From positions 1,178,001-1,242,000 of the forward strand of contig NZ_JAPENY010000003.1 of the NCBI RefSeq assembly GCF_026341825.1: a stretch of DNA of 64,000 nt, written 5' to 3'. The notes under the pieces were generated by a model. It was not told where the DNA came from. It did no database searches and was given only the letters and a program-made list of their open reading frames with translations. Every line of letters begins with the position of its first letter. Position 1 is the first letter of the stretch. This document shows, piece after piece, positions 35,498 to 44,195 of this stretch. The position numbers and the translations under genes were made by a program. The stretch is from Streptomyces sp. NBC_00620. GTDB lineage: Bacteria > Actinomycetota > Actinomycetes > Streptomycetales > Streptomycetaceae.

Positions 35498-36376
35498 ATG
35501 CAGCTCGGACTCATCGGCCTCGGCAAGATGGGCGGCAACATGCGCGAGCGGATCCGCCGCGCAGGCCACACCGTCCTCGGATACGACCGCAACCCCGACC
35601 TCGCCGACGTGAGCAGCCTCGCTGAACTCGTGAGCAGGCTCGAAGGCCCGCGTGTGGTGTGGGTGATGGTGCCGGCGGGTGCCGCGACCCAGTCCACCAT
35701 CGACGAGCTGGCCGTGCTCCTGGAGCCCGGCGACGTCGTGGTGGACGGCGGGAACTCCCGCTGGACCGACGACGAGAAGCACGCCGTCGAACTCGGCATC
35801 AAGGGCATCGGCTTCGTCGACGCCGGCGTCTCCGGCGGCGTCTGGGGCCTGGAGAACGGCTACGCCCTGATGGTCGGCGGCGACGCCGAGAACATCGCCA
35901 AGGTCCAGCCGGTCTTCGACGCACTCAAGCCCGAGGGCGACTTCGGCTTCGTGCACGCCGGCAAGGTCGGCGCGGGCCACTTCTCCAAGATGGTCCACAA
36001 CGGCATCGAGTACGCGATGATGCAGGCCTACGCCGAAGGCTGGGAGCTCCTGGAGAAGGTCGGCTCCGTCACCGACGTACGCGAGGTCTTCCGCTCCTGG
36101 CAGGAAGGCACCGTGATCCGCTCCTGGCTCCTGGACCTCGCCGTCAACGCCCTCAACGAGGACGAGCACCTCGACAAGCTCCGCGGGTACGCCGAGGACT
36201 CCGGCGAGGGCCGCTGGACCGTCGAAGCGGCCATCGACAACTCCGTGCCACTGCCCGCGATCACCGCGTCGCTGTTCGCGCGGTTCGCCTCGCGGCAGGA
36301 CGACTCGCCGCAGATGAAGATGGTCGCGGCCCTGCGCAACCAGTTCGGCGGCCACGCCGTCGAGTCCGCGAAGTAA
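35498..36376 (+). CDS. gnd: 6-phosphogluconate dehydrogenase (short, decarboxylating type)
   Basis: 292 residues, the short GntZ/YqeC-like class rather than the classical ~470-residue form. LIGLGKMGGNM is the cofactor loop, DGGNSRW and HFSKMVHNGIEYAMMQAYAEG supply the substrate and catalytic Lys/Asn residues. It makes ribulose-5-phosphate, CO2 and NAD(P)H. Short enzymes of this type often prefer NAD. It follows pgi by 6 bp. Confidence 0.93.
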   Translation: MQLGLIGLGKMGGNMRERIRRAGHTVLGYDRNPDLADVSSLAELVSRLEGPRVVWVMVPAGAATQSTIDELAVLLEPGDVVVDGGNSRWTDDEKHAVELGIKGIGFVDAGVSGGVWGLENGYALMVGGDAENIAKVQPVFDALKPEGDFGFVHAGKVGAGHFSKMVHNGIEYAMMQAYAEGWELLEKVGSVTDVREVFRSWQEGTVIRSWLLDLAVNALNEDEHLDKLRGYAEDSGEGRWTVEAAIDNSVPLPAITASLFARFASRQDDSPQMKMVAALRNQFGGHAVESAK

Positions 36377-36381
36377 CCGCC

Positions 36382-36972
36382 ATGGGGGACCTTCTGCTGG
36401 TCCGCCACGGCGAAACCGAGTGGAGCGTGTCGGGCCAGCACACCAGCTGGACCGACCTGCCCCTCACCCAGCGCGGCGAGGAACAGGCCAAGTCCCTCGC
36501 CCCGCTGCTCGCCGACCGGACCTTCGCCCTCGCGCTCACCAGCCCACTGGGCCGCGCGATACGCACCGCGGAACTCGCGGGCCTGTACGGGGCCGTACCC
36601 GAACCCGACCTGCACGAATGGGACTACGGCGCGTACGAAGGCATCACGACCGTCGAGATACACCGCACCCGGCCCGACTGGTACCTCTGGAACGACGGGG
36701 TACCGCCCGGCCCCTCGGGCCACCCCGGCGAGTCCCCGACAGAGGTGGGACAGCGCGCCGACCGCGTGCTCTCCCACATCGACACGGCACTCGCCGAAGG
36801 CGACGTCGTCCTCGTGGCACACGCCCACTTCCTGCGAGTGCTCGCCGCCCGCCGCCTCGGCCTCCCCGCCGCGGACGGCCGCCTGTTCCAGCTCGCGACG
36901 GGGACGGTCAGCCGGCTGTCCATGGAGCACGGGCGTCCGGTGATCGCTCAGTGGAACGCCAGAGGGAATTGA
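36382..36972 (+). CDS. histidine phosphatase family protein
   Basis: 196 residues. The phosphohistidine motif LLVRHGETEWS lies at the N-terminus, with TSPLGRAIRTAEL and VLVAHAHFLRVLA completing the active site. Lies 5 bp after gnd, so it probably dephosphorylates a sugar phosphate or phosphoglycolate-like metabolite tied to the pathway; the substrate is unknown. Confidence 0.88.
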   Translation: MGDLLLVRHGETEWSVSGQHTSWTDLPLTQRGEEQAKSLAPLLADRTFALALTSPLGRAIRTAELAGLYGAVPEPDLHEWDYGAYEGITTVEIHRTRPDWYLWNDGVPPGPSGHPGESPTEVGQRADRVLSHIDTALAEGDVVLVAHAHFLRVLAARRLGLPAADGRLFQLATGTVSRLSMEHGRPVIAQWNARGN

Positions 36973-36994
36973 GGATTTCCGCCCTAGGAGCGCT

Positions 36995-38803
36995 TCAACG
37001 CCCCGGTCGCACCGCGTGCTGCGCGGCAAGCCGTACCGGGGCGTTCTGCGCGCCGTAGCCGCGGTAGCCGCCATCGCGCTGGACGAGTTCGAAGAAGACT
37101 CGGCCGACGGTCTCCGTGTAGCAGTGGCGGAATTCGCCGTCGGTGTCGCGGTCGTAGAGGATGCCGAGTTCGCGGTACGTCGCCAGCTCGGCGTCGGTGA
37201 ACTCGAAGCGGGCGGCGAGGTCGTCGTAGTAGTTGGCGGGCATCCGGAGGATTCGGCCGCTGGCGTCGCGGAAGCAGCGGGCGGCGGTGACCACGTCGTC
37301 CGTGGCGAACGCGATGTGCTGGGCGCGGGCGCCGTCGTCGCTGGGGGCCGGGCCGACGGAGAGGGCGATGCGGACGGTGCCGTCGGAGTTGGTGACGGCG
37401 CGGCTGCGGTGCAGGCCGTAGGGGTCGGCGACGTCGACGCTCTCCTGCGCGCTCAGCCCGAGCACGCTGTGGTGGAAGAGGGCTGCCTCGTCGAACTGGT
37501 GCCAGGGCTGGGTGAGGGCCAGGTGGTCGATGCGGGCCACCCGCCGCGGGTCCGGGCCGTGCTCCACCGGCTCGAAGTCGCTGGTCCAGGTGGGGTGTTC
37601 GGGTCGGCCGGGGGCAGCGAGCTCGTTGGAGGCGCAGAAGAAGAGTTCGGTGCCGTCGGGGGCGGCCACCGCGTCGAGGGGCGCGTCCTCGAGAGCGCGG
37701 CGGCGCGGCAGGACGGGTGCGAGGAGGGATTCCGCGCGCCGGGCCGCGGCGGCAGGGTCCGGGGACTCCAGGCCGATGGCGGCGAGCGCGGTGCCGTCGC
37801 GCCGAGCGGCCGGACCGGTGTTGACCAGGACACGGGCCTCGCCCTGCTGCCAGAGGTCCACCGGTTTGCTGCGGTGCCTGGCCGTGCGGGTGAAACCGAG
37901 GGCGCCGAGGACCGCGGAGACCGGTACGACGTCGGGTGTGACGAGTTCGGCGAAGGCCACGCCGGTGGGGACCACGGGCGCGGGCGGGGTGGCGAGACCG
38001 GTCTCCTCCTGGAGTACGAGGAGGGAGCGCCGGGCGTCGACGGCGGTCGGTCCGGCCTCCGCCTGGCGGAAGACGTCGTTGAAAACCTCGAGGGAGAGCG
38101 GCCCCTGGTATCCGGCGCGCACCACATGCCCGAGCAGCCCGGCTATGTCGAAGCCGCCCTGGCCCGGGAAGCAGCGGTAGTGGCGGCTCCACTGGAGGAC
38201 GTCCATCGCCATCAGCGGCGCGTCGGCCAGTTGCAGGAAGAAGATCTTCTCGCCGGGGATGTCCTCGATGCCTTTGGGATCGGAACCGCGGGCGAGGATG
38301 TGGAAGCTGTCCAGGCAGGTGCCGAGGGAGGGGTGGTCCGCGGCCTCGACGATGCGCCAGGCATGGTCGTACGTGCTCACGTGGCGTCCCCAGGCGAGCG
38401 CCTCGTACGCCACTCGGATACCGAAGTCCTGTGCCAGGTCGGCCAGTTGGCGCAACTGCCCGGCCGCGAGCGCGTCGTCGTCCACGGCGAGCGGCGAGAC
38501 GCTGGAGCACACCAGCACGGTGTCCGCGCCCAGCCGCCCCATGAGCTCGAACTTGTGCCGCGCCCGCCGCAGATTGCGAGCGAACTCCTCCTGTGGCACG
38601 GCCTCGATGTCCCGCATCGGCTGGTACAGGTCGATGCTCAGTCCGAGGTCGGCCGTCCGCGCCCGGATCTCCTCGGGGAGGAGCGGGCTGGCAAGCAGAT
38701 CGTTCTCAAAGATCTCGACTCCGTCGAAGCCGGCCCTGGCAGCAGCCGTGAGCTTCTCGGTCAGAGACCCACTGAGCGAGACGGTGGCAATGGACGTACG
38801 CAC
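36995..38803 (-). CDS. 3-dehydroshikimate dehydratase fused to HPPD-like domain (QuiC-type)
   Basis: 602-residue two-domain protein. The N-terminal TIM barrel (about 1-275) is of the sugar phosphate isomerase/epimerase type with metal-site pieces FDGVEIFENDL, TCLDSFHIL and LSLEVFND. The C-terminal part (about 290-600) is a vicinal-oxygen-chelate domain like 4-hydroxyphenylpyruvate dioxygenase, with IDHLALTQP, AQHIAFATDD and FFELVQRDGG. The same fusion is known in the quinate-pathway enzyme of Pseudomonas, which turns 3-dehydroshikimate into protocatechuate. GTG at 38803 has GAAGGAG six bases upstream. A shikimate dehydrogenase gene lies directly upstream. Confidence 0.87.
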   Translation of the reverse strand: MRTSIATVSLSGSLTEKLTAAARAGFDGVEIFENDLLASPLLPEEIRARTADLGLSIDLYQPMRDIEAVPQEEFARNLRRARHKFELMGRLGADTVLVCSSVSPLAVDDDALAAGQLRQLADLAQDFGIRVAYEALAWGRHVSTYDHAWRIVEAADHPSLGTCLDSFHILARGSDPKGIEDIPGEKIFFLQLADAPLMAMDVLQWSRHYRCFPGQGGFDIAGLLGHVVRAGYQGPLSLEVFNDVFRQAEAGPTAVDARRSLLVLQEETGLATPPAPVVPTGVAFAELVTPDVVPVSAVLGALGFTRTARHRSKPVDLWQQGEARVLVNTGPAARRDGTALAAIGLESPDPAAAARRAESLLAPVLPRRRALEDAPLDAVAAPDGTELFFCASNELAAPGRPEHPTWTSDFEPVEHGPDPRRVARIDHLALTQPWHQFDEAALFHHSVLGLSAQESVDVADPYGLHRSRAVTNSDGTVRIALSVGPAPSDDGARAQHIAFATDDVVTAARCFRDASGRILRMPANYYDDLAARFEFTDAELATYRELGILYDRDTDGEFRHCYTETVGRVFFELVQRDGGYRGYGAQNAPVRLAAQHAVRPGR

Positions 38804-38862
38804 GTTGTCACTCCTTCGTTGTCGCTTCACCGGCACGGCCCTGAAGGGACACCGCCGCAGGA

Positions 38863-38930
38863 GCGCCCCTTCAGGGGCGCGGGGAACTGCGCGAGAAACC
38901 CCCACCGACCCGCACCCGCCACCCTCACCA
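38863..38930. repeat. Streptomyces-type intergenic GC repeat with hairpin (copy B)
   Basis: Contains the hairpin GCGCCCCT-TC-AGGGGCGC (38863-38880) followed by GGGGAACTGCGCGAGAAACC, a very common Streptomyces intergenic sequence and related to the copy at 15083. CTGAAGGG at 38841-38848 can alternatively pair with CCCTTCAG at 38867-38874. It separates the shikimate dehydrogenase and dehydratase genes and could attenuate read-through. Confidence 0.6.
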
Positions 38931-38957
38931 CAGCCACCCCACCCATAAGGCGCCCCC

Positions 38958-39851
38958 TCAGCTCCGCGCACCGGCCGCACCGGCCGCACCCGCGGCCCCC
39001 GCCAGCCCGGCAATGTCCGCCAACATCCGCCCGCTGTCGGGTTCCCGCCCGGTGAACAACCGAAAGGCGTCCGCAGCTTGGAAGACGGCCATGCCACCAC
39101 CGTCAAGAACGGCGCAGCCAACCGCCCGAGCCGCACGCAACAACTCGGTCTCCAACGGCCGGTACACAACCTCGGCAACCCACAACCCGGGGTGCAACAG
39201 CGAGGCGGCAAACGGCAGCCCGGGATGCCCAGCCATCCCCGTGGGCGTGGCATGCACAACGCCATCGGCGCCGGCAAGCAGCGCCCCGAGCAAGTCCGGC
39301 GAAGCAGCGGCGGCCCGCCCCTCACCGAAATGCCGGTTCAGGGAGACGGCAAGACCCGAGGCCCGGTCGGGCACCGCGTCGACGACGGTGACATGCCCCG
39401 CCCCCAGAGTGAGGACGGCGTGCGCGACGGCAACCCCCGCCCCGCCCGCGCCCAGCTGCACCACCCGCTCCAACGGCACGTCGGGCAGCCCGCGCGCGAA
39501 GGACGCCGCAAACCCGGTGACGTCCGTGTTGTGCCCGATCGCGCGGCCGCCCTCGAAGACGACGGTGTTGACCGCGCCGAGCGCCTCGGCCCCCGGGGCC
39601 AGCTCGTCAAGGTGGGGGATGACCAGCTGCTTGCAGGGGTGGGTGATGTTCAGGCCGTCGAAGCCGAGGTCGCGGGCGGCGCGCACGAGGTCGCCCACCG
39701 CCTCCGGACCGACGCCGAGCCGGTCGATGTCGATCAGCCGGTACAGATAGCGCAGTCCCTGCCGGTCGGCCTCACGCTCATGCAGCGCCGGGCTGAGCGA
39801 GGGGCCGATTCCGGATCCGATGAGGCCGACGAGATAGGAGTTCTGGGGCAC
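38958..39851 (-). CDS. aroE: shikimate/quinate dehydrogenase
   Basis: 297-residue AroE-type dehydrogenase. The substrate motif GSGIGPSLSPALHE and NITHPCKQLVIPHL are at the N-terminus, the nucleotide loop is VVQLGAGGAGVAVAHA, and NTDVTGF is intact. Catabolic neighbours indicate it oxidises shikimate or quinate rather than serving biosynthesis. GTG at 39851 is chosen because GGAGG precedes it by 6 bases and the longer reading from 39902 would translate the operator. The C-terminus AGLAGAAGAAGAAGARS comes from a short GCACCGGCC-type tandem repeat. Confidence 0.9.
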   Translation of the reverse strand: MPQNSYLVGLIGSGIGPSLSPALHEREADRQGLRYLYRLIDIDRLGVGPEAVGDLVRAARDLGFDGLNITHPCKQLVIPHLDELAPGAEALGAVNTVVFEGGRAIGHNTDVTGFAASFARGLPDVPLERVVQLGAGGAGVAVAHAVLTLGAGHVTVVDAVPDRASGLAVSLNRHFGEGRAAAASPDLLGALLAGADGVVHATPTGMAGHPGLPFAASLLHPGLWVAEVVYRPLETELLRAARAVGCAVLDGGGMAVFQAADAFRLFTGREPDSGRMLADIAGLAGAAGAAGAAGARS

Positions 39852-39874
39852 GGCGGGCCTCCGGGAGCGGCTGG

Positions 39875-39898
39875 CTAATGTACGAACTGGTTCGTTAG
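39875..39898. promoter_or_regulatory. 24-bp TetR operator, copy 1 (aroE/tetR gap)
   Basis: Contains the symmetrical core ACGAAC-TG-GTTCGT (39882-39895) bracketed by CTAA and TTAG. Read on the minus strand it matches the element at 40776-40799 at 18 of 24 positions. It lies between the aroE start and the tetR start. Confidence 0.7.
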
Positions 39899-40004
39899 TC
39901 ATATCAAGCCGCCCGCCGGATGGGAAGGGGCAGGCATCGAGGCGCCCGCCGTCGGACCCTGCTTCTAGAATCGCGGGCACTGACCCATCGCCCGAAGGAA
40001 CCCG

Positions 40005-40670
40005 ATGACCAGCGTCGAAGAACCGGCACGACCGAACGGGCGCACCCGTGACGCCGCCCGCACCAAGGCCGAGATTCTCGACGTGGCGACCGTGGAGTTC
40101 GCTCGGGCCGGTTACGCAGGCGCCCGGGTCGACGAGATCGCCGCCCGCACCCGCACCACGAAGCGGATGATCTACTACTACTTCGGCGGCAAGGAGCAGC
40201 TGTTCACGGCCGTCCTGGAGCGCGCGTACTCCGTGATCCGGCAGGCCGAACAGGAGCTGGACGTCGAGCACCTGGACCCGATCGCGGCCATCCGCCGGCT
40301 CGCCGAGCTCACCTTCGACCACCACGAGGCGCATCCCGACTTCATCCGCCTGGTGAGCATCGAGAACATCCACGAGGCCGAGCACATCGCGGCTTCCGAG
40401 GAGCTCGGCAGGATCGGCTCGCCCGCGCTCGACGTGATCCGCCGCATCCTGGAGACCGGCCGCAAGTCCGGAGTGTTCACGGCCGACGTCGACGCCGTGG
40501 ACCTGCACGCGATGATCAGCGCGTTCTGCTTCTTCCGGGTCGCCAACCGGCACACCTTCGGCGCCCTCTTCGGCCGTGACCTGGTCGCCCCCGACCAGCG
40601 GCAGCACTACCGGACGATGCTCGGCGACATGGTCATCGCCTACCTCACGGCGGACCGCTCGGCGGACTGA
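40005..40670 (+). CDS. TetR family transcriptional regulator
   Basis: 221 residues. Helix-turn-helix: KAEILDVATVEFARAGYAGARVDEIAARTRTTKRMIYYYFGGKEQLF, an intact TetR N-terminal domain. The C-terminal domain resembles the TetR_C_17-like ligand domain with FIRLVSIENIHEAEHIA. Divergent from aroE and upstream of the transporter; the shared 24-bp elements make it the likely local repressor, with shikimate or a pathway intermediate as ligand. Confidence 0.88.
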   Translation: MTSVEEPARPNGRTRDAARTKAEILDVATVEFARAGYAGARVDEIAARTRTTKRMIYYYFGGKEQLFTAVLERAYSVIRQAEQELDVEHLDPIAAIRRLAELTFDHHEAHPDFIRLVSIENIHEAEHIAASEELGRIGSPALDVIRRILETGRKSGVFTADVDAVDLHAMISAFCFFRVANRHTFGALFGRDLVAPDQRQHYRTMLGDMVIAYLTADRSAD

Positions 40671-40730
40671 GAGCCCCCTGAGCCGGACCGGCCCCGGACC
40701 AATTCGGGGAAGATCCCTCGACGCGACCTC

Positions 40731-40759
40731 TTGACACCCGGGAAACGTGCGCGCAACAT
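40731..40759 (+). promoter_or_regulatory. candidate promoter of the transporter gene
   Basis: TTGACA at 40731 with a 17-base spacer to CAACAT at 40754. The -10 fits only loosely. The predicted start of transcription would fall about 10 bp before the operator at 40776, a good position for repression. Confidence 0.35.
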
Positions 40760-40775
40760 CCGTAGCCATCCGCTA

Positions 40776-40799
40776 CTAACTATCCAGTGGGTTAATTAG
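40776..40799. promoter_or_regulatory. 24-bp TetR operator, copy 2 (transporter promoter)
   Basis: Begins CTAAC, has the central CCAGT and ends ATTAG. It is identical to the minus-strand reading of the 39875-39898 element at 18 of 24 positions, including both outer arms and the centre. It lies 121 bp before the transporter start. Confidence 0.65.
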
Positions 40800-40919
40800 C
40801 CGGGGCGCCCAGCAGTCCAGCAGACGCGCCCCCGGAACGGCCGACCCGCCATCCCAGGGCCCCGGCACCTCTCCCCCTCCGCCACTCCCGTCCCCGGAGT
40901 TCCCCAGAAGGAGCACGCC

Positions 40920-42272
40920 GTGTCCGTCCCCGCCGCCCCGCTCGACGCGCCACCCGGCCAGCCCAGGAAGGCCGCCATGGCCGCCTGGATCGGCAGCGCC
41001 CTGGAGTACTACGACTTCTTCATCTACGGCAGCGCCGCCGCCCTGATCTTCCCCAAGGTCTTCTTCGACGAGTCGGACCCGGCAACCGCGACCCTCCTCT
41101 CGCTGGGCACGTTCGGTGTCGCGTACGCGGCCCGCCCGGTCGGCGCGCTGTTCCTCGGCCACTTCGGTGACCGGGTGGGCCGCAAGAAGATCATGGTCTT
41201 CACGCTGATCCTGATGGGCCTGTCGACCTTCCTCATCGGCTGCCTGCCGACCCGCGACCAGGTCGGCGGCCTCGCCCCGGTCCTGCTCGTCCTCTGCCGC
41301 GTCCTCCAGGGCATCTCCGCCGCCGGCGAGCAGGCCAGCGCCAACTCGATGACGCTGGAACACGCGCCACCCAACCGGCGCGGCTTCTTCACCAGCTTCA
41401 CCCTCAGCGGCACCCAGGGCGGCCAGCTCCTCGCGACCCTGGTCTTCCTCCCGGTCGCCGCGCTGCCCGAGGAGCAGCTGCTCTCGTGGGGCTGGCGCAT
41501 CCCGTTCTGGGCCAGCGTCGCGGTCGCCGTCGTCGGCTTCGTCATCCGCCGCACGCTCCAGGAGACCCCGGCCTTCACTCAGCAGGCCGCGACCGAGGGC
41601 GTCGCCAGGCTGCCCCTCGCCATCCTGTTCCGCGAGCACTGGGCGGACGTCCTGCGGGTCGTCGGCGGGGCACTCATCGCCTCGGTCAGCACGATCTTCA
41701 CGGTGTGGGCGCTGGCCTACGGGACGAGTGACTCGGTGGGCCTGTCCCGCTCGCAGATGCTGTGGGTGGGCGCGCTCGCCAACCTGGCCGCGCTCGGCGC
41801 GATCCCGCTGTGGGCCAAGCTCTCCGACCGCATCGGCCGCCGCCCGGTCTTCCTGGTAGGCGCCGTAGGCAGCGCGATCATGATGTTCGTCTACCTGTGG
41901 GCCATCTCCACGGGCTCCTACCCGCTGATCCTGGTGCTCGGCATCGTCACCTTCGGCATCGTCTACAGCGCGGCCAACGGTGTCTGGCCGTCCTTCTACG
42001 GCGAGATGTTCTCCACCCGCGTCCGGCTCTCCGGCATGGCGATCGGTACCCAGATCGGCTTCGCGGTCGCCGGGTTCGCCGTCACCTTCGCCGCGCAGAT
42101 CGCGGGCCCGGACGGCGACGACTGGTCGTCCGTCGCCCTGTTCACCGCGGCCCTGTGCGTCCTGCCGGTCGTCGCCGCGCTCACCGCCCGCGAGACCCAC
42201 AAGGTGCCGACCGAGCAGCTCGGCGAGCGCCCGGTTCACGAGCCCGCGGGACGGGAGACGGTCGCGGCCTGA
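40920..42272 (+). CDS. MFS transporter, metabolite:H+ symporter type (ShiA-like)
   Basis: 450 residues with about 12 membrane spans. AAWIGSALEYYDFFIYGSAAALIFPKVFF is the hallmark N-terminus of the MHS family, and GHFGDRVGRKKIMVFTL is the conserved loop between spans 2 and 3. Family members import shikimate, alpha-ketoglutarate or proline. Location beside shikimate catabolic genes and the shared operator favour shikimate or quinate uptake. GTG start; AGAAGGAG just upstream. Confidence 0.9.
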   Translation: MSVPAAPLDAPPGQPRKAAMAAWIGSALEYYDFFIYGSAAALIFPKVFFDESDPATATLLSLGTFGVAYAARPVGALFLGHFGDRVGRKKIMVFTLILMGLSTFLIGCLPTRDQVGGLAPVLLVLCRVLQGISAAGEQASANSMTLEHAPPNRRGFFTSFTLSGTQGGQLLATLVFLPVAALPEEQLLSWGWRIPFWASVAVAVVGFVIRRTLQETPAFTQQAATEGVARLPLAILFREHWADVLRVVGGALIASVSTIFTVWALAYGTSDSVGLSRSQMLWVGALANLAALGAIPLWAKLSDRIGRRPVFLVGAVGSAIMMFVYLWAISTGSYPLILVLGIVTFGIVYSAANGVWPSFYGEMFSTRVRLSGMAIGTQIGFAVAGFAVTFAAQIAGPDGDDWSSVALFTAALCVLPVVAALTARETHKVPTEQLGERPVHEPAGRETVAA

Positions 42273-42447
42273 GCCCGCTCTCTCTCGCTCCCCAAGTCCC
42301 CGGCGCCCGGCAGGCGTTCGGGGACTCGGGTGTTCCCCCGGAGTCCCTCCGGCCATGGCGGCGCTCCCGTCGACTACCGTTGCCCGATCACACGAGTGGC
42401 GCCCTGCCCTGAGCTGGGCCGACGGACGCGAGGGGCGGTGCACGAGC

Positions 42448-44195
42448 GTGGGGCGGGACGGATGGATACGGGTCCCGGTCGGGGACGACGCGGCCCGGTG
42501 GGCCACGCGCGGGCACAGCCACCGTGTGCTGCTCGTCGTGCACAACGTCACGTCCGCCACACGACTCCTGGACGTCCTCCCCCTGTTCCACGACGACTTC
42601 CGGGTGCAGTTGCTGGTCACGTGCACAGGGTCGTCCGCGTTCCGGTCGGGGGTCGCCGAGCTGCTCGCCGACACCGCCGTGCCGGTACTGCCCTGGGAGC
42701 AGGCGGTGGAGACCCCCGTATCCCTGGCGATCTCCGCGAGCTTCGGCGGCCAACTCCAGGCATTTTCCGGCAAATTGACCGTCTTGTCCCATGGCGTTGG
42801 CTACACTAAGAGGCTGGCGATACCGGATACCGGATACCGGATACCGGACGCCAAGAGCCTTCACCCTTGCCCGTGTTCGGGATGTCCCGCGAATGGCTGC
42901 TGGGCGAGGACGGAGAGCCGATCGCCGACGCGCTCGTGCTGTCGCACCCGGAGCAGTACGAGCGGCTGCGCGTCGCCTGTCCCGAGGCGGCGCCCACGGC
43001 CGTGCTCGCCGGGGACCCCTGCTTCGACCGCATGCTGGCGGCCCGGCCCTACCGCGAACGCTTCCGCCGCGCCCTCGGTGTACGCACCGGCCAGCGGCTG
43101 GTCCTGCTCAACTCCACCTGGAACCCGGAGTCGCTCTTCGGAGACGGCGGCGGAGATGACGTACTCCCCTCACTGCTCCCCCGGCTGACCTCGGAGTTGC
43201 CGGCCGACGAGTACCGTCTCGCGGCCGTGCTGCACCCCAACATCTGGCACGGTCACGGTCCCGGCCAGATCCGTGCCTGGCTCGACCGGGCCCGGCGCGC
43301 GGGGCTGACGCTCGTCGATCCGCTGGAGGGCTGGCGCCAGGCCCTGCTCGCGGCGGACGCCGTGATCGGCGACCACGGCTCGGTCACCTACTACGCCGCC
43401 GCGCTCGGCACGCCCGTGCTCCTCGGCGCCGCACCCCTGGACGGTCTCGATCCGGACGCACCGGTGTACGACTTCGTACGGGAGGCTCCGCGGCTCGACG
43501 CGCGAGCCGCGCTACGCCCCCAGGTGGAGTCGCTGCTCGCCGCCCACCGCGCGCTGCCGGATCCCGCCGGGTTCGCCAGTTCCGTGCCGGGCGAGTCGGC
43601 GGTGCGGCTGCGCCGCCTCTTCTACGAGATCATCGGCATCCCTGAACCGGACCGCCCTGCACTCCTCGAACCGCTCCCGCTCCCGCCGTACGAGCCCCCC
43701 TCGCACACCGTGCCGCTGCGCGTCCTGACGCGGCTCCTCGGTTCGGGCGAGGTCTCGGTCGTACGCCATGCCGACCCCCGCACCGAGCCGGAGGGTGTCG
43801 GCCTGGCGCACACGGCCGTGCACGAGGACACTCGCGACCCCGGCCAACTCGCCCTCGCTGACGTCGTGTTCAGGCACGGGTCAGCGACCGATCCGCGGTT
43901 CGGCTCCCCTGCGGAGTGGACCCGCGAGGTGCTCGCCCGTCTCCCGGACTGCGCGCTCGCCGCCTACGTCACGGGGCCGGGCGACTGCACCGTCCGCACC
44001 CGCGCCGGGGACCTGCTCCGGCTGACCGGCGAGCCGTCGGCGGCCGACGCCGATCCGGCCGCGTACGCCTCCGCCCTGCACGCCTGGCTGGCGGCGGGCA
44101 AGTCGCTGGACGAACTGGCCGCCCAGGGCCTGACCGTGCGCACCGGCCCGGCGGTTCATCGCGTACGGATCACTCCAGAGGACCGGCAGCGCTGA
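42448..44195 (+). pseudogene. GT-B-fold glycosyl/glycerophosphotransferase-like gene, frameshifted at a 7-bp repeat
   Basis: Two reading frames form one protein of about 580 residues. The first part (42448 to about 42846) encodes VGRDGWIRVPVGDDAARW and RVLLVVHNVTSATRLLDVL; the second, in a different frame from about 42847, encodes PVFGMSREWLLGEDG, HPNIWHGHG and AVIGDHGSVTYYAAALG, the nucleotide-site look of CDP-glycerol transferases and GT-B enzymes. The break is exactly at (GATACCG)4. One more or two fewer units would fuse the frames. Without that, translation runs out of frame to 43188. The start is uncertain (GTG 42448 or ATG 42355). It may be a switched-off, phase-variable gene, a dead gene or a sequencing error. 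The function is only loosely assigned. Confidence 0.72.
42819..42846 (+). repeat. (GATACCG)4 heptanucleotide tandem repeat inside coding sequence
   Basis: Four perfect head-to-tail copies of GATACCG. Because 7 is not a multiple of 3, each unit gained or lost shifts the frame. Three units encode the heptapeptide IPDTGYR. Four copies leave the gene out of frame; five or two restore it. Confidence 0.95.

Noticed and set aside
33605..36355. 916-codon minus-strand open frame across pgi, gnd and the phosphatase
   Set aside because: Fully antisense to well-conserved enzymes with complete motifs; no independent coding evidence.
39852..39902. Longer N-terminus for shikimate dehydrogenase from the ATG at 39902
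   Set aside because: It would place the 24-bp operator inside the coding region and its residues do not resemble the family; GTG 39851 has a proper ribosome site.
42867..44195. Independent gene starting with TTG at 42867
   Set aside because: The upstream frame clearly encodes the first part of the same protein and the break coincides with the 7-bp repeat; no ribosome site precedes 42867.
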